The notes: generated by a model from the letters alone, not told the origin. A DNA stretch of 58,753 bases from Pseudonocardia sp. 73-21 (GCF_001899645.1 NZ_MKVV01000068.1:1-58753), one strand, 5' to 3'. Shown: positions 28,505-37,313, counted from the first letter of the stretch. Made by a program: numbers and translations.

Positions 28505-28510
28505 TACGGT
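28505..28510 (+). promoter_or_regulatory. -10 box of sigM (leaderless)
   Basis: TACGGT, six bases before the GTG at 28517. No obvious self-recognised ECF -35/-10 pair was identified. Confidence 0.5.
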
Positions 28511-28516
28511 CCGCCC

Positions 28517-29062
28517 GTGGGCCAGCCGACCGACGCCGAGCTGCTCGCCGCCCACCGGGCCGGCGACGCGGAGGCGTTCGGGCGGCTCGTCGGCCGGCAC
28601 ACCGACCGGATGTGGGGGGTGGCGGTGCGCACCCTCGGGCACCGCGACGACGCCGCGGACGCCGTGCAGGAGGCCCTGCTGGCCGCCCTGCGCGGGGCCG
28701 GTTCCTTCCGCGGTGAGGCGTCGGTGCGCACCTGGCTCAACCGCATCGTCGTCAACACCTGCATCGACCGCATGCGCCACGAACGCGTCCGGCCCACGGT
28801 GCCGCTGCCGCCCTGGGAGCTGCCGGACCGCGGCGCCGACCCGGCCACGCGGCTGGCCACCCGGATGGAGGTCACCGACGCGCTGGCCCTGCTGCCGCCC
28901 GAGCAACGGCTGGCGGTGGTGCTGGTCGACATGGAAGGTTGGGCGCTCAGCGAGGTGGCCGAGGCCACGGAGGCACCGGTGGGCACCGTGAAGAGCCGCT
29001 GTGCGCGGGGCCGCGCCCGGCTCGCGGTGCTGCTGGGGCACCTGAGGGAGGAGGTCCGATGA
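28517..29062 (+). CDS. sigM: ECF RNA polymerase sigma factor SigM
   Basis: A 181-residue extracytoplasmic-function sigma factor. Region 2 lies at residues 12-80, with GRLVGRHTDRMWGVAVRTLGHRDDAADAVQEA and the -10 recognising RTWLNRIVVNTCIDRMR segment. Region 4, residues 115-165, has LLPPEQRLAVVLVDMEGWALSEVAEATEAPVGTVKSRCARGR, whose helix-turn-helix reads the -35 element. The position between murJ/pseudokinase and trxB is that of Rv3911 sigM. The downstream gene overlaps its stop (ATGA) and is the likely anti-sigma factor. GTG start with a TACGGT box six bases before it. Confidence 0.93.
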   Translation: MGQPTDAELLAAHRAGDAEAFGRLVGRHTDRMWGVAVRTLGHRDDAADAVQEALLAALRGAGSFRGEASVRTWLNRIVVNTCIDRMRHERVRPTVPLPPWELPDRGADPATRLATRMEVTDALALLPPEQRLAVVLVDMEGWALSEVAEATEAPVGTVKSRCARGRARLAVLLGHLREEVR

Positions 29063-30015
29063 ACGACCGACCCGATCCGCTCCCCGACGTGCTCACCGAA
29101 CTGCTCGCCGACCACGACGCGGGCCTGCCCGTCGACCCCTCGGTGCTCACCGGTCCCCAGGCCCGCAGCGTCCTGCACGCGCTCGCCACCACCCGGGTCG
29201 AGCTCGCCGCCGTTCGGCGGGAGCCGGTGCCGCCGGAGTTCGCGGGCCGCTGGAACGCGGTCCTGGCCGAGGCCGCGCGGCCGGGCGTTCCACGGTCCGG
29301 GCCGGACCGGGCGGGCGAGGCCGGACGATCGGGCCAACCCGCCCGGCCACCCTGTTCGCAGCCACCCGACGCGCGATCTGTGGCGTCCGCCCCGGCCCCG
29401 CGGGCAGCCGGGCCCGACGCCGGAGGCCCGGCCGGCACCGACGGTCGGAGGCCCACCGCGGGCCTGGACGTCGACCCGTCGCGCCCCGGACCGGGTACCG
29501 CGAGCCCGGCCGGAGCCGAGGGCCGCAACCCCACGCCCGGCCCGGTGCACCCCGGGCCACCCGTGCGTCCAGCGGGTCGGCCCGGGGCCGGCCTGCCACG
29601 CCCCGGTCGCGGTGCCCGGCCGGGCGACCCGAGCCGTCCGGGGCGGATGCCGCGCCCCGCCGTCCTCGCCGGGCTGGTGCTGGTCGTCGTGCTCGTCGTG
29701 GCGGGGGTGGTGGGGGTGCGCCGCGATCCACCGTCGGTCACGGCCGCCCAGCTCGGCGGTGTCGCCCGGGCCGCCGTCGGCGTCCAGGAGGCGGGGCCGC
29801 TCACCGATCCCGTCCGTCGCGAGGCGTGCCTGCGTGCCGTCGCCGCGCCCGGCCTCGCCCCCGACGCGCCACTGGCCGGCGGCCGGTCGGTGGTGTTCGA
29901 GGGGCGTCCGGGGATCCTCCTGCTGCTGATCACCGGTCGGCTCGCTACCTTCCGCGTCGTCGTCGTGACCCCCGGCTGCGACTCCCTGCTGGCCGACACC
30001 GTCGTCGGCCCGTGA
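29059..30015 (+). CDS. Putative anti-SigM factor with a long Pro-rich linker
   Basis: A 318-residue single-pass membrane protein. A cytoplasmic helical N-terminus (residues 1-75, DVLTELLADHDAGLPVDPSVLTG through VELAAVRREPVPPEF) would hold the sigma factor; a Pro/Gly/Ala-rich linker runs from about 80 to 200; one transmembrane helix (AVLAGLVLVVVLVVAGVVGV, about 205-225) leads to an outer domain of about 95 residues with two cysteines. The overlap with sigM and the topology fit the Rv3912-type anti-sigma factor, but sequence similarity is weak in my reading and the zinc-binding HxxxCxxC motif of ZAS proteins is absent. The linker is unusually long for this role. Confidence 0.72.
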   Translation: MNDRPDPLPDVLTELLADHDAGLPVDPSVLTGPQARSVLHALATTRVELAAVRREPVPPEFAGRWNAVLAEAARPGVPRSGPDRAGEAGRSGQPARPPCSQPPDARSVASAPAPRAAGPDAGGPAGTDGRRPTAGLDVDPSRPGPGTASPAGAEGRNPTPGPVHPGPPVRPAGRPGAGLPRPGRGARPGDPSRPGRMPRPAVLAGLVLVVVLVVAGVVGVRRDPPSVTAAQLGGVARAAVGVQEAGPLTDPVRREACLRAVAAPGLAPDAPLAGGRSVVFEGRPGILLLLITGRLATFRVVVVTPGCDSLLADTVVGP

Positions 30016-30114
30016 GCCACGTCACCAGGCAGGTCACGCCCGGTGACAGGCGGAATGTCGGTCCCTGAGATCGTGTTGAGCAGCATGGAACGCGATCGAG
30101 AGGACGGGGTATCG

Positions 30115-31116
30115 GTGACCACCGACGAGGTGCGTGAGCTGATCATCATCGGGTCCGGACCGGCGGGCTACACGGCCGCCGTGTACGCGGCCCGGGCCCA
30201 GCTGAAGCCGCTGGTGTTCGAGGGCACCCAGTTCGGTGGTGCCCTGATGACCACCACGGAGGTGGAGAACTACCCCGGCTTCACCGACGGCATCATGGGC
30301 CCCGAGCTCATGGAGCAGATGCGCGGGCAGGCCACCCGGTTCGGCGCCGAGCTGCGGGCGGAGGACGTCGAGGAGGTGTCGCTCGAGGGCCCCGTCAAGA
30401 CGGTGCTGGCCAACGGCGTCACCTACCGCGCCCGGGCCGTCATCCTCGCGATGGGAGCCGCCGCGCGGTACCTGAACGTCCCCGGGGAGCAGACGCTGCT
30501 CGGCCGTGGCGTCAGCTCCTGCGCCACGTGTGACGGGTTCTTCTTCCGGGAGCACGACATCGCCGTGATCGGCGGGGGCGATTCCGCGATGGAGGAGGCC
30601 ACCTTCCTCACGAAGTTCGCGCAGACGGTCACGATCGTCCACCGTCGCGACGAGTTCCGGGCCTCCCGGATCATGCTGGAGCGCGCGCAGAACGACCCGA
30701 AGATCCGCTGGGTCACCAACGCCGACGTCACCGAGGTGCTCGGCGAGGGCAGCGTCACGGGTTTGCGGCTCCGTGACACGAAGACCGGCGAGGAGCGCAC
30801 CCTCGACGTCACGGCCATGTTCGTCGCCATCGGCCACGATCCCCGCAGCGGGCTCGTGAAGGGCCAGGTGGAGCTGGACGACGCCGGCTACGTCAGGGTC
30901 CAGTCGCCCTCCACCCACACCGGTATCGACGGGGTCTTCGCCTGCGGCGACCTCGTGGACCACACCTACCGCCAGGCCATCACCGCGGCCGGGTCGGGCT
31001 GCTCCGCCGCGATCGACGCCGAGCGCTGGCTCGCCGAGGGCCCGGTGGACGCCGAGCTCGCCGGCGGTGGCTACGGCTCCGGCGCCGAGCAGACCGCCGA
31101 ACCCGTCACCGCCTGA
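30115..31116 (+). CDS. trxB: Thioredoxin reductase
   Basis: A 333-residue FAD- and NADPH-dependent reductase of thioredoxin. FAD-binding GSGPAG is at residues 12-17, the redox-active CATC pair is Cys136/Cys139, followed by the NADPH-binding [11 protein letters not shown] and the FAD-contacting [27 protein letters not shown] near the C-terminus. The open frame reaches back to 30043, with ATG codons at 30055 and 30085; I choose the GTG at 30115 because a GAGGACGGGG sequence lies just before it and the protein then starts seven residues before the first beta strand. A start at 30085 cannot be excluded. It is followed by trxA after 35 bases. Confidence 0.94.
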   Translation: MTTDEVRELIIIGSGPAGYTAAVYAARAQLKPLVFEGTQFGGALMTTTEVENYPGFTDGIMGPELMEQMRGQATRFGAELRAEDVEEVSLEGPVKTVLANGVTYRARAVILAMGAAARYLNVPGEQTLLGRGVSSCATCDGFFFREHDIAVIGGGDSAMEEATFLTKFAQTVTIVHRRDEFRASRIMLERAQNDPKIRWVTNADVTEVLGEGSVTGLRLRDTKTGEERTLDVTAMFVAIGHDPRSGLVKGQVELDDAGYVRVQSPSTHTGIDGVFACGDLVDHTYRQAITAAGSGCSAAIDAERWLAEGPVDAELAGGGYGSGAEQTAEPVTA

Positions 31117-31151
31117 ACCACCTCAGAACTTCCACGAAAGGGAGATCCACC

Positions 31152-31481
31152 ATGGGCAACAACACCGTGGACGTCACCGACGCCACCTTCGACGCCGACG
31201 TCCTCAAGAGCGGCAAGACCGTCGTGGTCGACTTCTGGGCCACCTGGTGCGGCCCGTGCAAGATGGTCGCCCCCGTCCTCGACGAGATCGCGGGCGAGCA
31301 CAAGGAGAAGCTGACCGTCGCGAAGCTCGACATCGACGCCAACCCGGAGACGGCCCGCAACTTCCAGGTCATGTCGATCCCCACCATGATCGTCTTCCAG
31401 GACGGCAAGCCGGTCAAGCAGATCGTCGGCGCCAAGCCGAAGGCCGCGCTGCTGTCCGATCTGGCCGACTACATCGGCTGA
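31152..31481 (+). CDS. trxA: Thioredoxin
   Basis: A 109-residue disulfide reductant of the cytoplasm, reduced by the TrxB encoded just upstream. The active site is WCGPC with Cys33 and Cys36; the cis-proline lies in SIPTMIVF near residue 76. Length and the whole fold are standard. A GGGAGA ribosome site precedes the ATG by six bases. Together with trxB it forms the Rv3913-Rv3914 equivalent. A hairpin follows 22 bases after the stop. Confidence 0.97.
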   Translation: MGNNTVDVTDATFDADVLKSGKTVVVDFWATWCGPCKMVAPVLDEIAGEHKEKLTVAKLDIDANPETARNFQVMSIPTMIVFQDGKPVKQIVGAKPKAALLSDLADYIG

Positions 31482-31503
31482 TCACGGCCCGTTGACCCCA
31501 CCT

Positions 31504-31535
31504 GTGCCCTGCTCCCGGATCCGGGGGCGGGGCAC
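31504..31535 (+). terminator. Hairpin terminator after trxA
   Basis: GTGCCC (31504-31509) pairs with GGGCAC (31530-31535) around an inner CCCG-GATC-CGGG stem. Confidence 0.6.
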
Positions 31536-31695
31536 GGTGATATCACGACGCGGACACGCCCGGACACGGCCCGCTGTCCCCCGGTCGGGGAACGGCAGGG
31601 CACAATGGCGGCCTGCCGGCACGATCCGGTGCCAGGTCCGCCCGTCCCCAACGCGAGCGGCGACATGACTCGAGCGAGACACGAGCGAGGGGTGC

Positions 31696-32853
31696 ATGCA
31701 GCTGCTGCGCCGAGGTGACAGCGGTCCGGCGGTCGTCGAGGTCCGGGCCATGCTGGCGACGTTCGGCCTGCTGGCCGCCGCCGCGGGCACGCCCGACGAC
31801 GAGGTGTTCGACGCCCACGTCGAACACGCGGTCCGGTCATTCCAGCAACAGCGGGGTCTCATCACCGACGGGGTCGTCGGCCCGTCCACCTACCGCGCGC
31901 TCCGCGACGCCGGGTGGACGCTCGGCGACCGCATGCTCGCACTGATGATCTCCGCGCCGATGACCGGTGACGACGTCGCGATGCTGCAGGAGCGCCTCTC
32001 GGAGCTCGGGTACAACCCGGGTCGCCCGGGCGGCGTCTTCGACGAGCAGACCGAACGCGCGCTGCGGCGCTTCCAGCGCGAGTACGGCCTCGTGTCCGAC
32101 GGGCTGTGCGGGCCCGCCACGCTCCGCTCGCTCAAGCAGCTGGGCCGCAAGGTCACCGGCGGCCGCCCGCACCTCATGCGCGAGCAGGAGCTGCTGCGCC
32201 AGGCCGGCCCCCGGCTGCGCGGCAAGCGGATCGTCGTCGACCCCGGCCACGGCGGCATGGACCGCGGTGTGGTGGCCGCGGGAGTGGCCGAGGCCGACCT
32301 GATGTGGGACCTCGCCCGCCGGCTCGTCGGCCGGATGACGGCCACCGGGATGGACGCGATGCTGTCGCGGCAGGAGAACACCTGCCCCACCGACCCCGAA
32401 CGCGCCGCGTTCGCCAACACCGCCGGCGCCGACCTCGTGCTCTCCCTGCACACCGACGCCAACCACAGCGTGCACGCACAGGGCCTCGCCACGTTCCACT
32501 TCGGCAACGGCACCGGCTCGACGTCCACGGTAGGGGAGGCGCTCGCCGGGCTGATCCAGCGTGAGCTGCTCACCCGCACGGCGATGGTCGACTGCTGGAG
32601 CCAGGCCCGTACGTGGGAGCTGCTCCGGCTGACCAGGATGCCCACCGTCCGCATCGAGGTGGGCTACCTCAGCCACATCGGCGACCGCACCCGGATGATG
32701 AGCAGCGAGTTCCGTGACGTCGTGGCCGAGGGCATCCTCGTGGCCGTCAAGCGGCTCTATCTGCTCGGCCAGGACGACCAACCGACCGGAACGTTCACTT
32801 TCGGCGATGTACTCGCCCGAGAGCTCGAGCGGGGCGGCGCGCAGGCCATCTGA
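31696..32853 (+). CDS. cwlM: CwlM-type N-acetylmuramoyl-L-alanine amidase family protein
   Basis: A 385-residue protein with two peptidoglycan-binding repeats (residues 3-68 and 80-148, each with an FQxxxGLxxDGxxGPxT pattern) followed by an amidase_3 domain (about 175-365). Zinc ligands and the catalytic acid appear present: His in DPGHGG, Glu in GVAEADL, His in LSLHTDAN, Glu in RIEVGYLS. There is no signal peptide, so it is cytoplasmic or associated with the inner face, as reported for mycobacterial CwlM (Rv3915), an activator of MurA under PknB control. Whether it hydrolyses anything is open. The ATG has GAGGGG before it. Confidence 0.93.
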   Translation: MQLLRRGDSGPAVVEVRAMLATFGLLAAAAGTPDDEVFDAHVEHAVRSFQQQRGLITDGVVGPSTYRALRDAGWTLGDRMLALMISAPMTGDDVAMLQERLSELGYNPGRPGGVFDEQTERALRRFQREYGLVSDGLCGPATLRSLKQLGRKVTGGRPHLMREQELLRQAGPRLRGKRIVVDPGHGGMDRGVVAAGVAEADLMWDLARRLVGRMTATGMDAMLSRQENTCPTDPERAAFANTAGADLVLSLHTDANHSVHAQGLATFHFGNGTGSTSTVGEALAGLIQRELLTRTAMVDCWSQARTWELLRLTRMPTVRIEVGYLSHIGDRTRMMSSEFRDVVAEGILVAVKRLYLLGQDDQPTGTFTFGDVLARELERGGAQAI

Positions 32854-32877
32854 CGCCAGCGCGCTGCGAGGCCTGCA

Positions 32878-32909
32878 GCGGGCGTCTCAGAGCGCCCTGA
32901 GACGCCCGC
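32878..32909. terminator. Bidirectional hairpin between cwlM and the GNAT gene
   Basis: A perfect 12-bp stem (32878-32889 with 32898-32909) and loop GAGCGCCC. It overlaps the GNAT stop codon at 32887-32889 and starts 25 bases after the cwlM stop. Confidence 0.8.
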
Positions 32910-33564
32910 AGGACGACGACAACGCCCGGCTCGGCACCTGCTGCTCGACCGGCGCGGTGGCCTGCATCGGAATGGTGATCGTGCCGAGCAGCTGCTCGAG
33001 CGCCGCCTCCACGTCCTCCTTCCACGTCAGCCCGGAGCGCAGTTCCATGCGCAGCCGCGGCCAACGCGGGTGGGGGCGGATGGTCTTGAACCCGACACCG
33101 CGCAGGAAGTCGGCCGGCACGAGACAGCCCGGCTCGGTGGGGCGCTGGTCGCCGAACACCTCGATGGCCTTGACCCCGCGTCGGGTGAGGTCCTTGACGA
33201 CCGCCTGGGCGAGCATGCGCCCCAACCCTTCGCCGGAGAACTCCGGCATCACCTGCATGGTGGTGAGGAGGACGGCGTCAGCGCTCACCGGGCCCGTGGG
33301 CATCTCCGCGGCGCGCGGCGAGGCCGAGGGCGGCGCGTACATGACGTAGCCGGCGGGCACGCCGTCCATGTGCGCGACGCGGCCGCACGAGCCCCACTCG
33401 AGCAGGACCTCGGAGACCCAGGCCTCCTTCTCCAGCTCGGTGGAGCCGAAGTCGAGGGCCTGCTTACCGAGATGCTCGGAGAGCTCCCAGAAGACGCACC
33501 GTCTGCACCGTTTGGGCAGATCATCAAGATTGTCCAGAGTGAGCGGCGCCACGTGCCAGGACAA
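32887..33564 (-). CDS. GNAT family acetyltransferase (Rv3916c-like)
   Basis: A 225-residue protein with a GNAT-type acetyl-CoA fold: the VLLTTMQVMPEFSGEGLGRMLAQAVVKDLTRRG stretch contains the Q/RxxGxG/A-like pyrophosphate-binding loop. Before it lies a conserved KRCRRCVFWEL motif with two cysteines. The substrate is unknown. The start is decided by the ribosome site: GGAGG lies six bases before the TTG at 33562-33564, while the outer TTG at 33568-33570 directly follows it and cannot be used. The protein then begins (M)SWHVAPLTLDNLDDLPKRC, as in mycobacterial Rv3916c. It is convergent with cwlM and co-oriented with parAB. Confidence 0.85.
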   Translation of the reverse strand: MSWHVAPLTLDNLDDLPKRCRRCVFWELSEHLGKQALDFGSTELEKEAWVSEVLLEWGSCGRVAHMDGVPAGYVMYAPPSASPRAAEMPTGPVSADAVLLTTMQVMPEFSGEGLGRMLAQAVVKDLTRRGVKAIEVFGDQRPTEPGCLVPADFLRGVGFKTIRPHPRWPRLRMELRSGLTWKEDVEAALEQLLGTITIPMQATAPVEQQVPSRALSSSCGRLRAL

Positions 33565-33710
33565 GTGCAACCTCCGGCAGCCGTTTAAGGAGTGGGCGCC
33601 CCTGCGCCGACCCCCAGACCATAGATCGATCCAGCTCCGATTCCCACCCCACCTGCTGCGACCGGCACCTCATCGACGACGAAGGGCAGGGGGTTCGTCC
33701 ATCCCGGTTA

Positions 33711-33729
33711 CACTCGATCGGATCGAGTG
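33711..33729. promoter_or_regulatory. Palindrome overlapping the aminotransferase promoter
   Basis: CACTCGAT-CGG-ATCGAGTG, perfect eight-base arms. A TACACT box at 33709-33714 overlaps it, so a bound repressor would block initiation. Confidence 0.6.
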
Positions 33730-33752
33730 ACCGTTCGGCTCGTCCGAACGGT
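33730..33752 (+). promoter_or_regulatory. Hairpin in the aminotransferase leader
   Basis: ACCGTTCGG-CTCGT-CCGAACGGT, perfect nine-base arms and a five-base loop, directly after the palindrome at 33711. It could be a second operator or an RNA hairpin. Confidence 0.5.
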
Positions 33753-33788
33753 CCGTGATCACCGCCCGTCGACCGCCAGGAGAGCGCC

Positions 33789-35120
33789 GTGTCCGAGCCG
33801 CAGCAGCCCGTCGTCCCCACCGCGCCCGCCGCGGTCGCGGCAACGGAGCGGTTCGCGGCCCGCACGGCGGGGATGACCGCCTCGGAGATCCGGGCGCTGT
33901 TCGCGGTGGCCAGCCGGCCGGAGGTCGTGTCGCTCGCGGGCGGCATGCCCAACCTGGCCGCGCTGCCGCTGGAGTCCCTCGCCGTCGAGGTGGCCGATCT
34001 GGTGTCCCGCGAGGGGCAGATCGCGCTGCAGTACGGCTCCGCCCAGGGCGTCCCCGCACTGCGTGAGCAGATCTGCGAGGTCATGGCGCTCGAGGGCATC
34101 AAGGCCGATCCCGACGACGTGGTCGTCACCGTCGGCTCCCAGATGGCGCTCGACCTCGTCACCCGCATCTACTGCGACCCGGGCGACGTCGTGCTCGCCG
34201 AGGGGCCGTCCTACGTCGGCGCGCTGGGCAGCTTCGCCGCGTACCAGGCCCGCGTCGTCCACGTCGCGATGGACGAGCACGGCCTCGTGCCGGAACTGCT
34301 GCGTCAGGCTCTGCACACACTGGCGCTACAGGGGATCACGCCGAAGTTCCTCTACACGATCCCGAACTTCCACAACCCCGCCGGCGTCACGCTCGCCGTG
34401 GAGCGGCGGGCCGAGGTTCTCGAGATCTGCGCCGGCTACGGGGTCGCCGTGGTCGAGGACAACCCGTACGGCCTCCTGGGCTTCAGCGGCACCGTCTACC
34501 CGGCGCTGCGCTCGATGGACCGCGACGTCGTGTACCTCGGGTCGTTCTCCAAGACGTTCGCGTCGGGGCTGCGCGTGGGCTGGGCCCTCGTGCCGCCCGC
34601 CGTGCGCGATCGGCTGGTGCTCGCCGCCGAGTCCGCCACCCTCTGCCCGCCGAGCTTCAACCAGATGCTCGTGTCGCGCTACCTCGCCGCCCACGACTGG
34701 CACAGCCAGATCAAGACGTTCACCGAGGCCTACCGCGATCGCCGCGACGCCATGCTGCGCGCCCTCGAGACCTACCTTCCCGAGGGGTGCACGTGGAACG
34801 TGCCCGACGGCGGCTTCTACGTCTGGCTCACCGTGCCCGAGGGCGTCGACACCAAGGCGATGCTGCCCCGCGCCGTCACCGCGCGCGTCGCGTACGCGTC
34901 GGGCACCGGCTTCTACGCCGACGGTTTCGGCAGCCGCCAACTGCGGCTGTCCTACTGCTACCCGACACCGGAGCGCATCACCGAGGGCGTGCGGAGGCTG
35001 GCCGCCGTACTGGAGGCCGAGCTCGACGTGATGCACACGTTCGGCACCACGAGCCGCCCCGCCCTGGGCCCCACGCCGCAGCGCAACGGCCCGCAGGCCC
35101 CCTCGCCGCACACCCCGTGA
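33789..35120 (+). CDS. PLP-dependent class I/II aminotransferase
   Basis: A 443-residue fold-type I aminotransferase. The Schiff-base lysine lies in LGSFSKTFASGLRVGW; the cofactor-binding NFHNPAGVTL and VVEDNPYG blocks and the phosphate-binding GSQMALDL are present. It looks like the 2-aminoadipate/valine-pyruvate transaminase or MocR-type catalytic domain, but without a helix-turn-helix, so it is an enzyme rather than a regulator. The amino donor is unknown. A GAGAG ribosome site precedes the GTG start. It sits between the partition genes and the ddl-like gene, 24 bases upstream of the latter, and may share its transcript. Two palindromes precede it. Confidence 0.9.
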   Translation: MSEPQQPVVPTAPAAVAATERFAARTAGMTASEIRALFAVASRPEVVSLAGGMPNLAALPLESLAVEVADLVSREGQIALQYGSAQGVPALREQICEVMALEGIKADPDDVVVTVGSQMALDLVTRIYCDPGDVVLAEGPSYVGALGSFAAYQARVVHVAMDEHGLVPELLRQALHTLALQGITPKFLYTIPNFHNPAGVTLAVERRAEVLEICAGYGVAVVEDNPYGLLGFSGTVYPALRSMDRDVVYLGSFSKTFASGLRVGWALVPPAVRDRLVLAAESATLCPPSFNQMLVSRYLAAHDWHSQIKTFTEAYRDRRDAMLRALETYLPEGCTWNVPDGGFYVWLTVPEGVDTKAMLPRAVTARVAYASGTGFYADGFGSRQLRLSYCYPTPERITEGVRRLAAVLEAELDVMHTFGTTSRPALGPTPQRNGPQAPSPHTP

Positions 35121-35144
35121 TCGGCTGTGGCGGAGAATGCCACG

Positions 35145-36092
35145 GTGAACGAACGAACGGTGGCCGTGCTGGCCGGGGGACTGTCCCACGAGCGTGAGGT
35201 GTCCCTGCGATCCGGACGACGGCTGGCGGCCGCCCTGCGCGACGCCGGCCTCGACGTCCGGGAGTGGGACATGGACGCGTCGCTGATCGAACGGCTGCGC
35301 ACCGACCCACCCGACGCCGTCGCCATCGCACTGCACGGGGGCGAGGGCGAGAACGGCTCGGTGCAGGCCGTACTGGAGCTGCTCGGCGTCCCGTTCGTCG
35401 GCACGTCGGCCCCCGCGTGCCGCCGCGCCTGGGACAAGCCGACGGCCAAGGCCGAGCTGTCCCGCGCCGGCCTCGGCACGCCGGACTGGGTCGCGCTGCC
35501 GCACACCACGTTCCGCGCACTGGGCGCGCAGGCGGTGCTCGACGCGATGGTCGACCGCCTCGGCCTGCCCCTGATGCTCAAGCCGGACCAGGGCGGCTCC
35601 GCGCTGGGTGCCCAGGTGGTGCGCGAGCGGTCCGACCTCCCCGCGGCGATGGTCAGCTGCCTGGCCTACGGCGACACCGTGCTCGCGGAGCGGTTCGTCG
35701 TCGGCACCGAGGTCGCGGTGTCCGTCGTCGAGGACGGAGGGGACGCACACGCCCTGCCCGCCGTCGAGGTCGACGCGGTGGGTGGCTTCTACGACTACAC
35801 CGCCCGCTACACGCCCGGCGCGGCCACGTTCCACTGCCCGGCGCGGCTCGACGCCACGGTGCTCGCGGATCTGGAGGAGGCGGCCCTTGCCGCCCACCAC
35901 CTGCTGGGCCTGCGCGACGTGTCCCGCATGGACGCGGTCGTGGACGCGGACGGGCGCGTGCAGATCCTCGAGGTGAACGTCTCGCCGGGCCTCACCGACA
36001 CCTCCCTGCTGCCGATCGCCGCCCGCACGTCCGGTCTGGATCTGGGCACCCTGTACGCCGCACTCGTCGAGCAGGCGGTCGCACGGGCCTGA
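35145..36092 (+). CDS. D-alanine-D-alanine ligase-like ATP-grasp protein
   Basis: A 315-residue ATP-grasp ligase. The N-terminal region has LAGGLSHEREVSLRSG and ALHGGEGENGSVQAVLELLGVPFVGT, typical of Ddl; the ATP-grasp core has LPLMLKPDQGGSALG, and the metal-binding end has VQILEVNVSPGLTDTSLLPIAA. Shorter than canonical Ddl (about 350-370), so it may be a second, dispensable or altered-specificity ligase. The GTG at 35145 is preferred, with GGAG ten bases before it; a GTG at 35127 gives six more residues. A perfect parS lies nine bases after the stop codon. Confidence 0.85.
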   Translation: MNERTVAVLAGGLSHEREVSLRSGRRLAAALRDAGLDVREWDMDASLIERLRTDPPDAVAIALHGGEGENGSVQAVLELLGVPFVGTSAPACRRAWDKPTAKAELSRAGLGTPDWVALPHTTFRALGAQAVLDAMVDRLGLPLMLKPDQGGSALGAQVVRERSDLPAAMVSCLAYGDTVLAERFVVGTEVAVSVVEDGGDAHALPAVEVDAVGGFYDYTARYTPGAATFHCPARLDATVLADLEEAALAAHHLLGLRDVSRMDAVVDADGRVQILEVNVSPGLTDTSLLPIAARTSGLDLGTLYAALVEQAVARA

Positions 36093-36101
36093 TCGCGGCG
36101 G

Positions 36102-36117
36102 TGTTTCACGTGAAACA
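36102..36117. promoter_or_regulatory. parS: parS, perfect 16-mer
   Basis: TGTTTCACGTGAAACA, the exact palindromic ParB-binding consensus. Confidence 0.95.
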
Positions 36118-36300
36118 GTGAGCGCTGCGTGCCCGAGCGATGAGGGGGTCGCACGAGACGGGCACGCTCCCGGCCGGGGTGCGGCCCGACCCCGCTCCGG
36201 AGTAACCGGCGGCCGATCGAGCATTCACGCCTCGTCGGGCCTCACCGAATGGTCCTCTCGTACCGCTCCCCGCTGCGACGACCGCATCGCGCGGCGGTGC

Positions 36301-36316
36301 TGTTTGACGTGAAACA
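36301..36316. promoter_or_regulatory. parS: parS variant with one mismatch
   Basis: TGTTTGACGTGAAACA: one base (C to G) in the left arm breaks the palindrome. Probably a weaker ParB site. Confidence 0.65.
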
Positions 36317-36581
36317 GCAGGGGACCGCCACCGCGTCGTCCGCACGCGAGGGCGAAGACAGACGAACCGAACCCGCCCGGTCCTGGACTGCCCAACACCG
36401 GAATCGACTCACTCACTCCTCGTGGGCCGGCCACTTATGACAGCAGGACAGTGACTCCGGCATACGGACGGGTGGGGGAGAAGAAACACCTCCGACCCAC
36501 CCCTGAGATGCCCCTACGCCTGATGACCGTCCGCCACCTCGACAACGGGACCGCCGCCCGGCTCGTGACATCCATCCCCGG

Positions 36582-36597
36582 CGTTTCACGTGAAACA
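36582..36597. promoter_or_regulatory. parS: parS with perfect 14-base core
   Basis: CGTTTCACGTGAAACA; the central GTTTCACGTGAAAC is exact and only the outermost base differs. Confidence 0.92.
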
Positions 36598-37313
36598 CGG
36601 GTGCCGGTCGCCGACATCGTGCGGACGCACCTGTCGATCGGCCGGGCATTCCCCTTCCGGAGAGCGTGTCCGGACTCCGCCACCTGTCGATCTCGATCTG
36701 GTTCGGGACTACTACGACCGGACCCCCGACGACCATGTGGACAGGATGGCCACAACAGCCGTAGTTGCTGCGGCGATGGAACCGACCGGCGAACTGCGCC
36801 AGCACTCCGTCAGATGCGAGACCCCACGGGCCCACCGGCCGATCGAGGTGTGGGAGTGTCCGGCGTGGAGCTGTCTCCCACATGGTCGAGGACACACGTC
36901 GGCTCCACCCGAGGTACGGATTCAACGCCGAGTCGTCCGCCGACCTCGGTCCGACCACCGTGCTGCAGGGTTGGTCCGCACAGTGCTCCCGCCCGTACTC
37001 TCGTCGTTCGCCCGGGCACTGCCGCTCGACCGGGATGAGAGGTTGCCCGTCCGGTGGACGACCTACCGGTGGCAACCCGACGCCCTCGAGGCACAGACCG
37101 TGCAGGCCGGACGTCCCGCAGGGACCGATCAGACCGCTCGTGGTCTCCTGCCGGTTCGACGCTCGTGGATCCACCTGCCGCTCGAACAGCACGCGCGAGG
37201 TAGTTTGCCGAGGCCCGGGCGAGCTTCACTCGGCCGAGTCCTTCGAGCGACGGTCTCGTCGCCGTCGAGTGGTCGACCGACGATGCTGCGCCCGGAACCC
37301 CGAACGGAACCGG

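Larger units (their letters stand above)
36093..37313. other. Gene-free parS region between ddl-like gene and parB
   Basis: About 1.2 kb in which no frame looks coding: the long frames have Cys/Arg/Ser-rich, non-protein-like composition and overlap on both strands. It contains three parS or parS-like sites (36102, 36301 and 36582) and one DnaA-box-like TGTGGACAG at 36736. It is probably a ParB-loading region kept free of genes. Confidence 0.7.

Noticed and set aside
30043..30114. Longer trxB start at 30043, 30055 or 30085
   Set aside because: No ribosome site at those codons, whereas GAGGACGGGG precedes the GTG at 30115; 30085 remains possible.
36413..37192. 259-residue frame in the parS region
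   Set aside because: Cys/Arg/Ser-rich composition without domains, overlapped by equally long frames on the other strand, and includes two parS-coded stretches by chance.
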